A stretch of 64,000 nt of DNA from Laccaria trichodermophora (Eukaryota; Basidiomycota; Agaricomycetes; Agaricales; Hydnangiaceae): positions 186,001 through 250,000 of the forward strand of contig JACTVC010000012.1 of assembly GCA_018417955.1 (NCBI GenBank), read 5' to 3'. Position numbers and translations under genes: made by a program. The stretch's first letter is position 1. Each line of letters begins with the position of its first letter. This document shows, piece after piece, positions 1 through 9,201 of this stretch. The notes beneath the pieces are model-generated. The model did no database searches. It saw nothing but the letters and a program-made list of their open reading frames with translations, and was not told where the DNA came from.

Positions 1-3000
1 GAGCAAGAGATGTCTTCCTTTATGTGCCCACGGGTCCAAGGATCTTCCATCCTATTCGACCTTACATCTGAATGGCAGTCAACTGTCAGACCCAGACCAA
101 GAGCTGCTCGTCCATTTCTATCACCCCTTTGAGCATTCGTTACCCCGTCAACTGGTAACGCAAATTGTTTATAACTTTGTAAGGGGTCAAAGCTCTTGAG
201 GGTAGTCATTGTCGGGAGTATTCCGTTACTCCACGAGGCACCCTGTAGCGATTTGAACACAAGGTAGGGCTTGGGTACTTCACAGAGGTAGTTCGTCATT
301 TCCTCCTCCCTTCGTTCCATTTGTATAAGCTGGTCTATGGAATACCATCTTCTGGGATCTGGTTGGCAAGTCACTTTATCCAATAAAGAGGCTAGTAGTC
401 GTGAGAGAGTGAGGATAGGTCTTATGGCGCTCCTCTTAGTTTGATGACCTATTCTAGTGCTCCGACAAATATCATAGACAGAAGCTTGCACTTCCGCGTC
501 CTTATCCACGAAAGACCAGGAGGATAATTCTTGCAGTCGCGCTATATAGCAGCGTGATACAGCATGTAAGATTTCAGATTTGTATATCCAACGTGACACG
601 TAATCCGCTCTGTATTTTGAGAAGTATAGTCGAGTATTCCATCCAGTAGCAATCGGGTATAGCAGGAGCTCGTCAAGCCTTCCCTGGAGGAGGCTCGTGG
701 AAATTATCATTTTCTTGTCGAACTGCGCTTCAACACTGCGTGAGGACCAAAGTTCATCTGTTTCGAAACTTTCCACAACCCCCTCACGCATATTCGAGCC
801 TATGGTTGCGAGCAGTCGTGGTAGTTCTGCTCTGTAATTCGTTCCGAGGGATCGCAGAATGAATTCTAGCTTCCAACTTGAAGCTGAATTGGAGGCAATC
901 TTGATCCTTGATATAATAGGGTCGAGTGGTTTCCTGACTATCTTCGTTGTTTTCATAGAATCTTCGCGTCTTATTTCGGATGCGAATTGCCATCCAGGAC
1001 CAACGTTCAAACTAGAGGCGACTGCAGGAGTTGAGGCTCTGGGTACTACATTCTTACTCTTCAGAGTCTCTTCAAACCTTGCTGTATCTTGTTCTATAAG
1101 AACACTACTGTCCTTCGTTCGAGAGTTTCGAAGGAGTATTCGTATCATTCGCGCGAGGGGGTCGACACAGGGGTGGAATTGACCAAATTGAAGTATGATT
1201 CTAATTAGATCAGATTGATCCGTAAGGACTCTGGCCCCCCACACGACTAATTGTTGGTTAACCTTCTCATAAACTCGCGCCCATTTTAGGGCTGCGCGAT
1301 TCACGATCAAGGTGGCTTCCTCCTCATCTATGAGGGGTCGAAAAACATTTAAAATTTTCGTAATAGTAACCTGGGCCTCAGGTTCAGCTGGTACGGTAAT
1401 TTTCACTGGCGCCGCTCCCATTTCATTCGGTTGATTGGCTTCGCCAAGACGTTGGTCTTTGGGTATCTTGACGACCAATTGGGGTACTGCCTCACTAACG
1501 GTCTCTCGCGAAACCTCCCACCAGGTATAACAGAGAGTTCTTAGACGATTCCTTAATCGTACAGTCAGGTCCAGTCGTGGTTGGCTGGAGCTCGGAGGTG
1601 GATCTAACACGAGTGTGTTCGTGGGAACGTCTATAGCTCGTATTATTTCTATTCGGCCGGGGGACAAAGGCTGGCCCAGTATAGTTCGGGCATCGTGATC
1701 TCGACAGTCTAGCATAACGTGCACTGGCAGCTTGCTATTATGGTGGACGTTTGTGTGGAGTTCCCAGGATCGAGCGGTAAATTTGACGATTCTAACTTTG
1801 GTCCAAGCTGAGAGTTGTTGACCGTCGACTTCATGCTCAGTTGAGATTACTCCGCAAATGTGTTCTGGGGTCGGTTGAGTATTAGGTAGCGTTTTCACAT
1901 GCCCTAATCGACCGTTCACTCTGAAGGTTGTGACCTTACTGCATGACGCTACAATTATCCTTCCTCGATAGCCAGAAGGTTTGCTTGGGAGTGGCATGAC
2001 TTCGCCTTGAGATCTGTCAGTCTTAACATCCGTGTCATGTAAATACCCCACTACTTCCCCCACTAGGACATGCCACGGGCGCGGGCTGATGACAGTGATA
2101 GGTATGGCGGGCGCAGTCACCGCAATGAATCGATCATCCATACTCAGCAGGACAACTGCAGATGCCTGGTCGCAAATGCCATTCGAGGCGTTGGATCTCC
2201 TATATCGCTTCGCGCTACCCTTAGGTCGTGCGCGTGTTAGAGCCTTCCTAGTACAGAGGAAGGGCTGCGACATATGCACTATTCTAGTTCCAATAGTCGA
2301 GGCAGCGGATATTACGCGCCTGGATAGCCGCATAACTATTTTGCGACGCTTGAACCCGGAGGTCTTAGTGGCCTTCAGTTTATCTGTACTCCAAAATTCC
2401 TCGACTTGTACCGTTGCCGTTGTCAGAATCCATTTACCAGAGGTTAGCGTTATCTCTTTGCATTTCCTGTTGTCCTGATTCTTAACTCTCTGTTTGTCAG
2501 GGAGAAGAGTGTACACCTTACGATGCGTCTCGGCTGATAAAGACCCGACATAGTTGATAACCTTGTGCAGGTGAAGAGCGTCCTTTGCGTGCTTTATTGC
2601 TATGAACAACTCCTTTGGGTATTCTCGATTCATGGTCTCTGCCAACACGCCAAGTAAACCTTGTGCATCGGTTTTCTCCCTTTCCTTGGAATCTGAATCA
2701 TCATGAATTTCGTGAACGACCTGGGGAATGTTATGTTCCCGGAAAGGTGGGTAGTTCAGATAGAAATATTCAGGCCTGGCACCAGTACATTCTTCGTGTA
2801 GATGTCCAAGGCTCTCTTTAGAGTTGTTCTGCTCAAAGATGGCTTTATTCGTTATTTCAGCAAGGGGGAATTCCTTCTTGTACGCGGCCTCAAGCCCCCC
2901 AGTGTCTCTTTCTGTGACTGTTTTCTTACGTGAGGCGTAGAAATCTAGTTCGGTCTTCATACTGCTGGAATCTGCCATTGCGGTGGGCACAGCGCGTGGA

Positions 3001-6000
3001 TGATCGTTCCAGTAGCGCGGCGCAGGTCTTTCATGGAGCTCGACCTGCAGCCAGTAAACAGTCAACCTTTGATCGAGTACGTAAGTCTGGTCTCGAGTGT
3101 ATAGCTCATCTCGAGGATGATTTTGACTTCTGATCTTCACGTCGTTATCATCATAAAAGCGACAGGTGGGACTCGGGACCGATAACCTTTCCAACCAATT
3201 CGGAGGGGAGTAGGAGGTCCATGACTTCAGGCTTAATTTGCGCATAACGATTGCAGCAGGCGCTTTGGGACGGGCAGTCATCCTAGTCGTTCTTTGCCCA
3301 CCTTTGGTTGTTGTCTTGTCCGAGTGATGTCTAGCCTCCATGATCCCCCCTGCTTCTGATGACCGTCGCGTTGGGGGCTTTATTGACCTAAAAGTAGTCA
3401 TCAGACTTGGTGTCGGAGTACCTTCTGAGGCTCTCGAATTCCGACTCGGAACTTCATCTGCTGCGGTGGCTCGCGCAAGATTCAGTTCTATTATAAAAGT
3501 CGATGAACCTCTCGGGAGTAGTGATCCTACTCTTTCGAATGAGTATAGGAGCATGAGTCTGGACTGACACCCTGAAATCCCAAAACGGGTTGGAGTTTCG
3601 TTCAGAAACACGAGCTTGGTAAGATCTTCGACGCGGATTTGTAAGTTGGTAGGTGAGAGGATAAATCGCTTTATCCATGTCCATGCTTGGGCATGCCTTC
3701 GGACTCGGGTTCGTCTACTCCTCTTCTTAGGCCTTCTCAGGTGTGATTGTGGAAAAAGGGCAGTGTTTCTTCTGAATATTCGGTCATATTTCTCCCTCCT
3801 GGTTCGTAATTTCCTTATAGGACGGTCAGTTAACAATGTCGGATCGTGTTGTGTGAGGAGATAAGTCGTTAATACTTCTGTTCGACCAGAACGGGGAGTC
3901 AAGTTCTGTAGGTCTTGCATGACCAGCTTCATCAATGGTATCGCCTGCGAAACCTTAGGCGGTATATAAAGCTCAATTTCATAAGAGACTTCAAGCTCGA
4001 TGGTAAGGGCAGGAGTCTCTTCATTCGTAACTCCCGATTGGGGAACGGTCTCGGAGTAATCTCTGTCCTTGGTCTCCCTCAACGAGCCGATAGATTCATT
4101 TCGTGTGAACCGATTCATAGATACGAATGGTGTTAGCCCTGTCACCGAAGCTTTACTATTGGTATTATAAGTTGCAGGGTTATTCACATTCTTTGGGCCT
4201 GCGGGCATTTTGTCCGTGCTTTCGCAAGATGCGAGCACTCTATTCGCGCTTATTGGAGCGGCGGGGTAAACGAGCAACATTGTTGGGGTAGTACAGGCTG
4301 TGACTTCGAAGTTCATTTCCGCTCTCTCCATTCTGATTAGATCTGATTCTGACTCGCCCATTCGAGGAAGGAGTTTGGCGCTCATAGTAATATTGAGCCG
4401 TGATCCGCGATAAGTGGTGTGAATGCAAATGAAGAGTTGGTTATAGGAGAATTTCACAGGACGAAGGACTCGGTCCACTGATACAACTACTTGTGCTGCC
4501 TTTGAATACCGGTTCCATCTGGCTTCACAAAAAACAGTCCAATTGGTGGGTTTCCATAGACATTCCTTTTGACAGTCAGTGACATGGTCGAAGTCTTCGG
4601 CTACGCAGTCTGTTAGCGTAGCATTAGGTTCCCCCAAGATCCGTAGATTCTTGAAGGTTTTGAGGACTTGGAATTCTTCTCCCACCATTCGACTTGATGA
4701 AGATTCTCGCAGTTCAATACTTAAAATTCTAGACGAGGTAGCCGCGCCTGGGGCTGCGAGCCATTTCGGGTTAACGGAGTGAGGGTCTTGAGCAATCACG
4801 TTGAAGGCGGTCATTTTGAGGTAATTCGTACTGCTCTGAGAGGTTGCGAGATCTGGGGACGTTTCAATCAAAGCTATGTTATATGACTGCTGGAAATTCG
4901 GGAGAGCGGACCAAAGTACGCTCGTGAGGTCACGATTTGCAAGGAAGGGAACTCTAACATTCAGAAAAAGCGCACGGATCTTGGTCTTATCCTCGTGTTC
5001 TTGAGCTGTCGCCTCAGGTTCGCTGTCCATTTCGGCGCGACTTAGTGAAATGGCCAGGGCTTCCTCGCTTGTAGATTTAGCGTGAATGGCTGTCCCTGGA
5101 GCAGCGAACGAATCCCTGTCGGTAGTATAAGGCTTTTGATTTCTCAACTTGGGAGCAGTAATTTTGAGGAAGTTCGCGCTCTCTAGACTAGCAGCGAGCA
5201 TTCTATTAGCATCCACGCTGAGTGCAAGCATTCGATTCACGCTTTGGGAACCAGCGGGGTTGGTTGAGAGAGCAGTTGTTTCAGGGCTCTTCGCGCTCTT
5301 TGAATGAGATGAGGGTAATATAGTAACATTCTTACTGGGAGTGGACGTTCGGTTCAGGCTTAGGGGAGCTGTGACATTTGAAGGTGCGCCTAATGAAGTC
5401 ATGCTGGCCATGGGGAAGGGACCTGAGTGCACGGGCTCTGATACTGGCCTATAACAGAGATCCACATGGGAGACATTCTCGGCCTGCCAGGAAACCGCAT
5501 GAAATTCGGACAATCCCCTATGCTCTATGGTCCTCACTTCCGGCTCAAGTTTTCTCTTGATTCGATTCGGCAAGGAGGTTAGAGATTCGTGGCCCTTAAT
5601 TCTACATCGCAAGTCTGTGCTGAGCGCAGGCTTCCCTTTCGCGCTTGAGGAAACAGTAAGTGATATTGTTTCCCCCACGATCGATTTGCTCGGGGCATAG
5701 GGGCTAGCGAGTACTGGTCTTGTTGTGGGCAAACGTCCATCATTCATGTAGGGGAAGGACTTGAGGTCGGCTTCTTCTACCATCATATCATTCGGGATGC
5801 GAGGATTCATCCGCATAGGCCTACGACTGATATTTGTAGGGGGATCGGTCTTGAGCTCCCTAGGAACAGCATAAGTCTCAGACGCATTCCCGTGTTCTTC
5901 TGACAGCCAGTCTTCTTCCTCAGTTCGATTTGCCAAAGGCGCTCGGTTTTCATTTGCTCCAATTCTGGATTGGGTCGACGTGCAGGAGGTGACGAATGGC

Positions 6001-7742
6001 ATCGCTCTAGTGGATGAAGATTTCCTTGCTATCACGCTGAAGGTGTTAGTTTTAGAGTTGTTCGCGCTCTCGAGAGCAGCGAGTGTCTCAGTCAAGCTCT
6101 TACTGAACTCAGGCGTTCGATTCGAGCTTCGAATAGCAATGGAATTCGAGGTTGGACCCACTAGTTCGAGCTTGGCTAGCAAGTATGATTTCAGACGTAT
6201 GAAGCCCAACAAAGGTAAAAGATCGTCGCTCGTGAGGAAGACGGTATTACGGACGTAATCTCCTACTATTATCACTCCTTCTCCTTTTCCTTTTCTAGGC
6301 ATAGTCAGTGTTACAAGATTGATACTAGCCGAGTAATAGGAGTTGTTGAAGCCGTTCCTAAGAGAGTTCGCGCTTTTGTGAGCAGCGAGCACTTCAGTCG
6401 TATTCTCCCTGGGCATGGGTCTTGTGACAAGGGAGAGTCCAATGTTCGCGGAAGGGAAAGTTCGGAGGACAGGTTCTTCCATTATTAATAGTCCTTTTTC
6501 TTTATTCTTCCTGGCCGTCGTCAATGTTGAGAGTTCGTAGTTAGCGGAGTGATTGGAATTGCTTGCGTCTCTGGGAGTAGCAGGCAACTTAGTCGCGCTT
6601 TCACCAGGCGTAAATACATGATTCGCTCCTTGCGAAGTAGCGGGATCAGAGGAAGTTCCGATAAGACTCGAATGTCCTATAGCGTGACGTCCTGCGAGAG
6701 TAGATTCAGGCGTTAGCGAGGAGTCGCCGTTCAAGGGGAAGGTAGCCTTGAGGACATGCTCCTCGGTCCTTGCTGGATTCATGGGTTTGTGATTGGTGTT
6801 GTCGTCAGTTGTGGGGTGAGCTGTCAAGCCCGTTGATAGTGGTGAAGGAGGGGATTGCCAGCGGTCGCCTGGCTTAAGTGGCGGCGGTTGGTGATTAGGG
6901 CGATGACAGGATGGGCATTCCTCTGGGGATGTCATCATTCGGTTAGTCGGCCTTAGGGATTTCCTGATCATAAGGCACTGAGGGTGGTAATTCCTTGCGC
7001 AATTGCTGTAGGCCTGGCTCATGTCCGTTGGTTGAGTCAGTCTTGTGGAAGATGCGTGGTCACCCTTGAAAGCAGTAGGCAACCGTGTTGTCAGGAGCGT
7101 GGAGGGTGTGGGAGGCATCGAGTCGTCGTCCATCATATCTGGGTAGTTTGTTGCTTCCTCTTTACACAGAGTAGGCGAGGGCGAGGGTTTGTCGATCAGC
7201 CGAGTAGTGCTGCCACCCTCGAAAGCTGCGAGATTTCGCGCTAACGAGGTTTCCAGAATGAATTGGCTGGCTGAGTTGACGGTTGGCTCGTCCTTGCTCA
7301 ATTGAGTTCTTGCCTGGGCAATACGGTAACGACCGAATGGGAATACCTCGGGGGATACGACTGCTTGGCTCTGCTGCGAGGCGGGATTCCAGTCTTCGAG
7401 GTCCTGACGATGGCAGTTCTTCGCGCGACTGCTGCGGGCGCGGCTCGAGTCGGGTGGGAGAGGTTGTTTCTTTGGTGTCGTTAGGGTTTTTGTTGGCTTA
7501 GAACTATAGTTTGTCATAGCTGAGTCGTGGTCCTCGAGAGCGGCAGGTGTTCGCGCTGGCGCGGGTAAGGGAAAAACAAGGTCGTTGCCTTTGTTAGCAG
7601 CGGATGTCCGCGCTAACATGGGTAAGGGAGACACAAGGTCATGGCCCTTGTCAGCAGCGGATGCTCGTGCTAACGTGGGTAAGGGAGAGATGGAGTCGTA
7701 ATCCGTTATAGCTAAGCAGTGGCTCTCGGAAGTTGCAGATAT
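1..7742 (-). CDS. Giant stop-free reading frame of Gypsy-like element 1, partial at its 3' end
   Basis: The minus-strand frame whose codons start at low coordinates divisible by 3 has no TAA, TAG or TGA from 7742 down to the window edge, about 2580 codons; the first ATG is at 7619. The N-terminal two thirds are low-complexity, rich in Ser, Thr, Ala, Pro and Asn, with iterated short motifs of the LARxPAA type. The last 500 codons resemble Gypsy RNase H and integrase, but key residues are gone: the TDH of RNase H reads VNR, only part of the HHCC integrase finger remains, and I find no YxDD reverse transcriptase core. It looks like gag plus a degenerate pol relic, kept open. Whether it is translated, domesticated or only slowly decaying cannot be told from the sequence. 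The frame continues across one TGA (7743-7745) into the 416-codon ORF upstream. Confidence 0.65.
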   Translation of the reverse strand, partial: MSATSESHCLAITDYDSISPLPTLARASAADKGHDLVSPLPMLARTSAANKGNDLVFPLPAPARTPAALEDHDSAMTNYSSKPTKTLTTPKKQPLPPDSSRARSSRAKNCHRQDLEDWNPASQQSQAVVSPEVFPFGRYRIAQARTQLSKDEPTVNSASQFILETSLARNLAAFEGGSTTRLIDKPSPSPTLCKEEATNYPDMMDDDSMPPTPSTLLTTRLPTAFKGDHASSTRLTQPTDMSQAYSNCARNYHPQCLMIRKSLRPTNRMMTSPEECPSCHRPNHQPPPLKPGDRWQSPPSPLSTGLTAHPTTDDNTNHKPMNPARTEEHVLKATFPLNGDSSLTPESTLAGRHAIGHSSLIGTSSDPATSQGANHVFTPGESATKLPATPRDASNSNHSANYELSTLTTARKNKEKGLLIMEEPVLRTFPSANIGLSLVTRPMPRENTTEVLAAHKSANSLRNGFNNSYYSASINLVTLTMPRKGKGEGVIIVGDYVRNTVFLTSDDLLPLLGFIRLKSYLLAKLELVGPTSNSIAIRSSNRTPEFSKSLTETLAALESANNSKTNTFSVIARKSSSTRAMPFVTSCTSTQSRIGANENRAPLANRTEEEDWLSEEHGNASETYAVPRELKTDPPTNISRRPMRMNPRIPNDMMVEEADLKSFPYMNDGRLPTTRPVLASPYAPSKSIVGETISLTVSSSAKGKPALSTDLRCRIKGHESLTSLPNRIKRKLEPEVRTIEHRGLSEFHAVSWQAENVSHVDLCYRPVSEPVHSGPFPMASMTSLGAPSNVTAPLSLNRTSTPSKNVTILPSSHSKSAKSPETTALSTNPAGSQSVNRMLALSVDANRMLAASLESANFLKITAPKLRNQKPYTTDRDSFAAPGTAIHAKSTSEEALAISLSRAEMDSEPEATAQEHEDKTKIRALFLNVRVPFLANRDLTSVLWSALPNFQQSYNIALIETSPDLATSQSSTNYLKMTAFNVIAQDPHSVNPKWLAAPGAATSSRILSIELRESSSSRMVGEEFQVLKTFKNLRILGEPNATLTDCVAEDFDHVTDCQKECLWKPTNWTVFCEARWNRYSKAAQVVVSVDRVLRPVKFSYNQLFICIHTTYRGSRLNITMSAKLLPRMGESESDLIRMERAEMNFEVTACTTPTMLLVYPAAPISANRVLASCESTDKMPAGPKNVNNPATYNTNSKASVTGLTPFVSMNRFTRNESIGSLRETKDRDYSETVPQSGVTNEETPALTIELEVSYEIELYIPPKVSQAIPLMKLVMQDLQNLTPRSGRTEVLTTYLLTQHDPTLLTDRPIRKLRTRREKYDRIFRRNTALFPQSHLRRPKKRSRRTRVRRHAQAWTWIKRFILSPTNLQIRVEDLTKLVFLNETPTRFGISGCQSRLMLLYSFERVGSLLPRGSSTFIIELNLARATAADEVPSRNSRASEGTPTPSLMTTFRSIKPPTRRSSEAGGIMEARHHSDKTTTKGGQRTTRMTARPKAPAAIVMRKLSLKSWTSYSPPNWLERLSVPSPTCRFYDDNDVKIRSQNHPRDELYTRDQTYVLDQRLTVYWLQVELHERPAPRYWNDHPRAVPTAMADSSSMKTELDFYASRKKTVTERDTGGLEAAYKKEFPLAEITNKAIFEQNNSKESLGHLHEECTGARPEYFYLNYPPFREHNIPQVVHEIHDDSDSKEREKTDAQGLLGVLAETMNREYPKELFIAIKHAKDALHLHKVINYVGSLSAETHRKVYTLLPDKQRVKNQDNRKCKEITLTSGKWILTTATVQVEEFWSTDKLKATKTSGFKRRKIVMRLSRRVISAASTIGTRIVHMSQPFLCTRKALTRARPKGSAKRYRRSNASNGICDQASAVVLLSMDDRFIAVTAPAIPITVISPRPWHVLVGEVVGYLHDTDVKTDRSQGEVMPLPSKPSGYRGRIIVASCSKVTTFRVNGRLGHVKTLPNTQPTPEHICGVISTEHEVDGQQLSAWTKVRIVKFTARSWELHTNVHHNSKLPVHVMLDCRDHDARTILGQPLSPGRIEIIRAIDVPTNTLVLDPPPSSSQPRLDLTVRLRNRLRTLCYTWWEVSRETVSEAVPQLVVKIPKDQRLGEANQPNEMGAAPVKITVPAEPEAQVTITKILNVFRPLIDEEEATLIVNRAALKWARVYEKVNQQLVVWGARVLTDQSDLIRIILQFGQFHPCVDPLARMIRILLRNSRTKDSSVLIEQDTARFEETLKSKNVVPRASTPAVASSLNVGPGWQFASEIRREDSMKTTKIVRKPLDPIISRIKIASNSASSWKLEFILRSLGTNYRAELPRLLATIGSNMREGVVESFETDELWSSRSVEAQFDKKMIISTSLLQGRLDELLLYPIATGWNTRLYFSKYRADYVSRWIYKSEILHAVSRCYIARLQELSSWSFVDKDAEVQASVYDICRSTRIGHQTKRSAIRPILTLSRLLASLLDKVTCQPDPRRWYSIDQLIQMERREEEMTNYLCEVPKPYLVFKSLQGASWSNGILPTMTTLKSFDPLQSYKQFALPVDGVTNAQRGDRNGRAALGLGLTVDCHSDVRSNRMEDPWTRGHIKEDISC

Positions 7743-8560
7743 TCATGCTAGCGAGAGCATGGGACTACTATGAATGGGGGGATTGACTTCAGCACTGAGT
7801 TTTTCTGTCCTCAACGCTCCCCTCTCCCTTTCCCTCGTCCTCATCGGCTCTTCGATTTCGCGGCTGGCAGTACGATTCGTCCGGTAGGGTAACAAAGTGG
7901 TCTGCCCGCCACCTGGTTTGAATGGTGGTGTTTGGTGGTTAGGACGATGACGGGAAGGGGTTGAGATCATCTGCGAGGACGGATTCCGACTATCCAGGTC
8001 CTGACAACGGCAGTTCTTAGTGTAACTGCAGTGGGCATAGCTCGATTTGGCTGGGAGAGGTCGATTCGATGTTGTCGGGACTGTTGTTAGCGTGGAGTCG
8101 TTGACAGTCAAAACCGAATTGTTATTTTCAAAAACGGTGGGCGTGCATGCTAACATTGATAGGGATGGAGCAGAGCCATCGTCCATCAAGGCTAGGTCAT
8201 TACCCTCAGAAGCAGTGAGTCTTCGCGCTATCGAGGGTATGGGAGGTATGGGGATGATGTCCTCTTTCGTGGCTTGGAGATTATTCTCGCACGCAGCTTT
8301 TGTCCGCGCTAACGTTGATAGTGAAGGAGTGGGGTCGTCGATTGACTCGATTTCATATCGTTGTTGACTTGGCTGTGAGAGGAATTTCCGACCTTCGAAG
8401 ACCAGATGGTTACCTCCGAGAGCAGCGGGTATCCGCGCTAACGTAGGGAAGGGAGAGGCAGAGTCGTTGCCCTCAAAAGCAGCGGGTGTTCGCGCTATCG
8501 TGGGCAAGGGAGATGTGGAGCCGTTGCCCTCGAAAGCAGCGGGTATTCGCGCTAACGAGG
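7505..8560 (-). repeat. Coding minisatellite, about 57-bp unit
   Basis: Imperfect tandem copies of about 57 bp. Two clear neighbouring units start near 8471 and 8528; more diverged copies lie at about 7540-7740, 8150-8240, 8270-8330 and 8405-8450. The plus-strand core is GCAGCGGGTATTCGCGCTAA with small changes. Fainter copies with the same core (for example near 4225, 5190, 6070, 6385 and 7225) continue across the giant ORF. Unit length keeps the reading frame, so the repeat grows as protein sequence. Confidence 0.7.
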
Positions 8561-8993
8561 GTGTGGGAGCATCGTGGAAGACGTGGTCGACGGTTTTCTC
8601 ACCAGTGTTAAGGTTTAGGTTTGCTTGGGAGCCGGGAATTCTGGAAGGCGTCGTGAGTTGACAGGATCTGTCAATCAGACTTGCCTTATGTAGTTTCTCT
8701 GGGTCTCTGCACTCCAGGACTTCATCTTGATGAAGTCCGCGGTGCCCCCACCATTGTGAAACCGAAGGGCTGATCGGGACTTCTCGACGAAGGCGTGAGT
8801 GCGAGATAGCGGCGGAGAAGATCCGGGGTACGCGAGAGAGAGAAAGTAATGTGGTGCCGCAAGGCGTCACCACGTTGAGATTATCCTGTGACCCAGGAAC
8901 TGGAGCGCGGTCACCCAGCGCAGGACTCTTGTATCCCGGAGGGGAGGCATAAGGCTGCCTAGCCGTACAGAAAAGGGGTGACTCCGTCCACAT
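7743..8993 (-). CDS. N-terminal repeat-rich ORF of element 1 (416 aa), ended by one TGA
   Basis: Same frame as the giant ORF, separated from it only by a TGA at 7743-7745. The protein carries a degenerate repeat of about 19 residues containing SLARIPAAFEGN, seen several times between 7745 and 8560. At the TGA the repeat register expects Arg, and neighbouring copies use CGA there, so the stop is best explained as CGA to TGA. The first part of this ORF crosses the LTR-like and primer-binding region (8731-8993), so the true gag start is probably downstream of 8731. It has no recognised enzymatic domain and is most likely gag-like. Confidence 0.5.
   Translation of the reverse strand: MWTESPLFCTARQPYASPPGYKSPALGDRAPVPGSQDNLNVVTPCGTTLLSLSRVPRIFSAAISHSRLRREVPISPSVSQWWGHRGLHQDEVLECRDPEKLHKASLIDRSCQLTTPSRIPGSQANLNLNTGEKTVDHVFHDAPTPSLARIPAAFEGNGSTSPLPTIARTPAAFEGNDSASPFPTLARIPAALGGNHLVFEGRKFLSQPSQQRYEIESIDDPTPSLSTLARTKAACENNLQATKEDIIPIPPIPSIARRLTASEGNDLALMDDGSAPSLSMLACTPTVFENNNSVLTVNDSTLTTVPTTSNRPLPAKSSYAHCSYTKNCRCQDLDSRNPSSQMISTPSRHRPNHQTPPFKPGGGQTTLLPYRTNRTASREIEEPMRTRERERGALRTEKLSAEVNPPIHSSPMLSLA
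8718..8761 (-). other. Putative primer-binding site and hairpin of element 1
   Basis: On the minus strand the sequence reads TTTCACA, one A, then TGGTGGGGGCACCGCGGAC. A TG...CA-type LTR end followed by TGG is the expected arrangement of an LTR end and a tRNA primer-binding site. The same 31 bases occur at 36676-36706 in element 2. A perfect 10-bp inverted repeat (GGACTTCATC, TT, GATGAAGTCC at 8718-8739) overlaps the far end of the site. The primer tRNA was not identified. Confidence 0.5.
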
Positions 8994-9201
8994 GTAATAT
9001 ATGATGTGGTTGCAAAGTTAAGTTTATTTGTTATGAACACTACACTATATGAAATGGAAACAAATACGAGTAAATACGATGGTGCTAGATCACGCATACT
9101 AGTAGTGCCTACTAACACACCGTCACAACACGGGACCGAACCAAATCCCTGAGAAGTCCGTAGCGGAGGTAATCGTCCCAGAGTCTGCACAGGAACCAAA
9201 G

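Larger units (their letters stand above)
1..8993 (-). mobile_element. Diverged Ty3/Gypsy-like element (element 1), left part off the window
   Basis: Minus-strand retroelement relic. Its 5' side carries a leader segment of 31 identical bases shared with the Gypsy element at 24.6-36.7 kb (8731-8761 versus 36676-36706). Its reading frame aligns by eye with the pol of the other two Gypsy elements at two places: the end of RNase H (about 1150-1330, motif ALKWARVYEK...VDPLAR) and the integrase zinc-binding region (about 400-670, LLYPIATGWNTRL ... ICRSTRIGH). The second LTR and the 3' end lie beyond the left edge. The upper boundary, near 9.0 kb, is not resolved because no LTR partner is present in the window. 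Confidence 0.7.

Noticed and set aside
784..7501. Many ORFs of 60-148 codons across 0.8-7.5 kb, mostly on the plus strand
   Set aside because: Shadows of the long minus-strand frame of element 1; none carries a recognisable motif.
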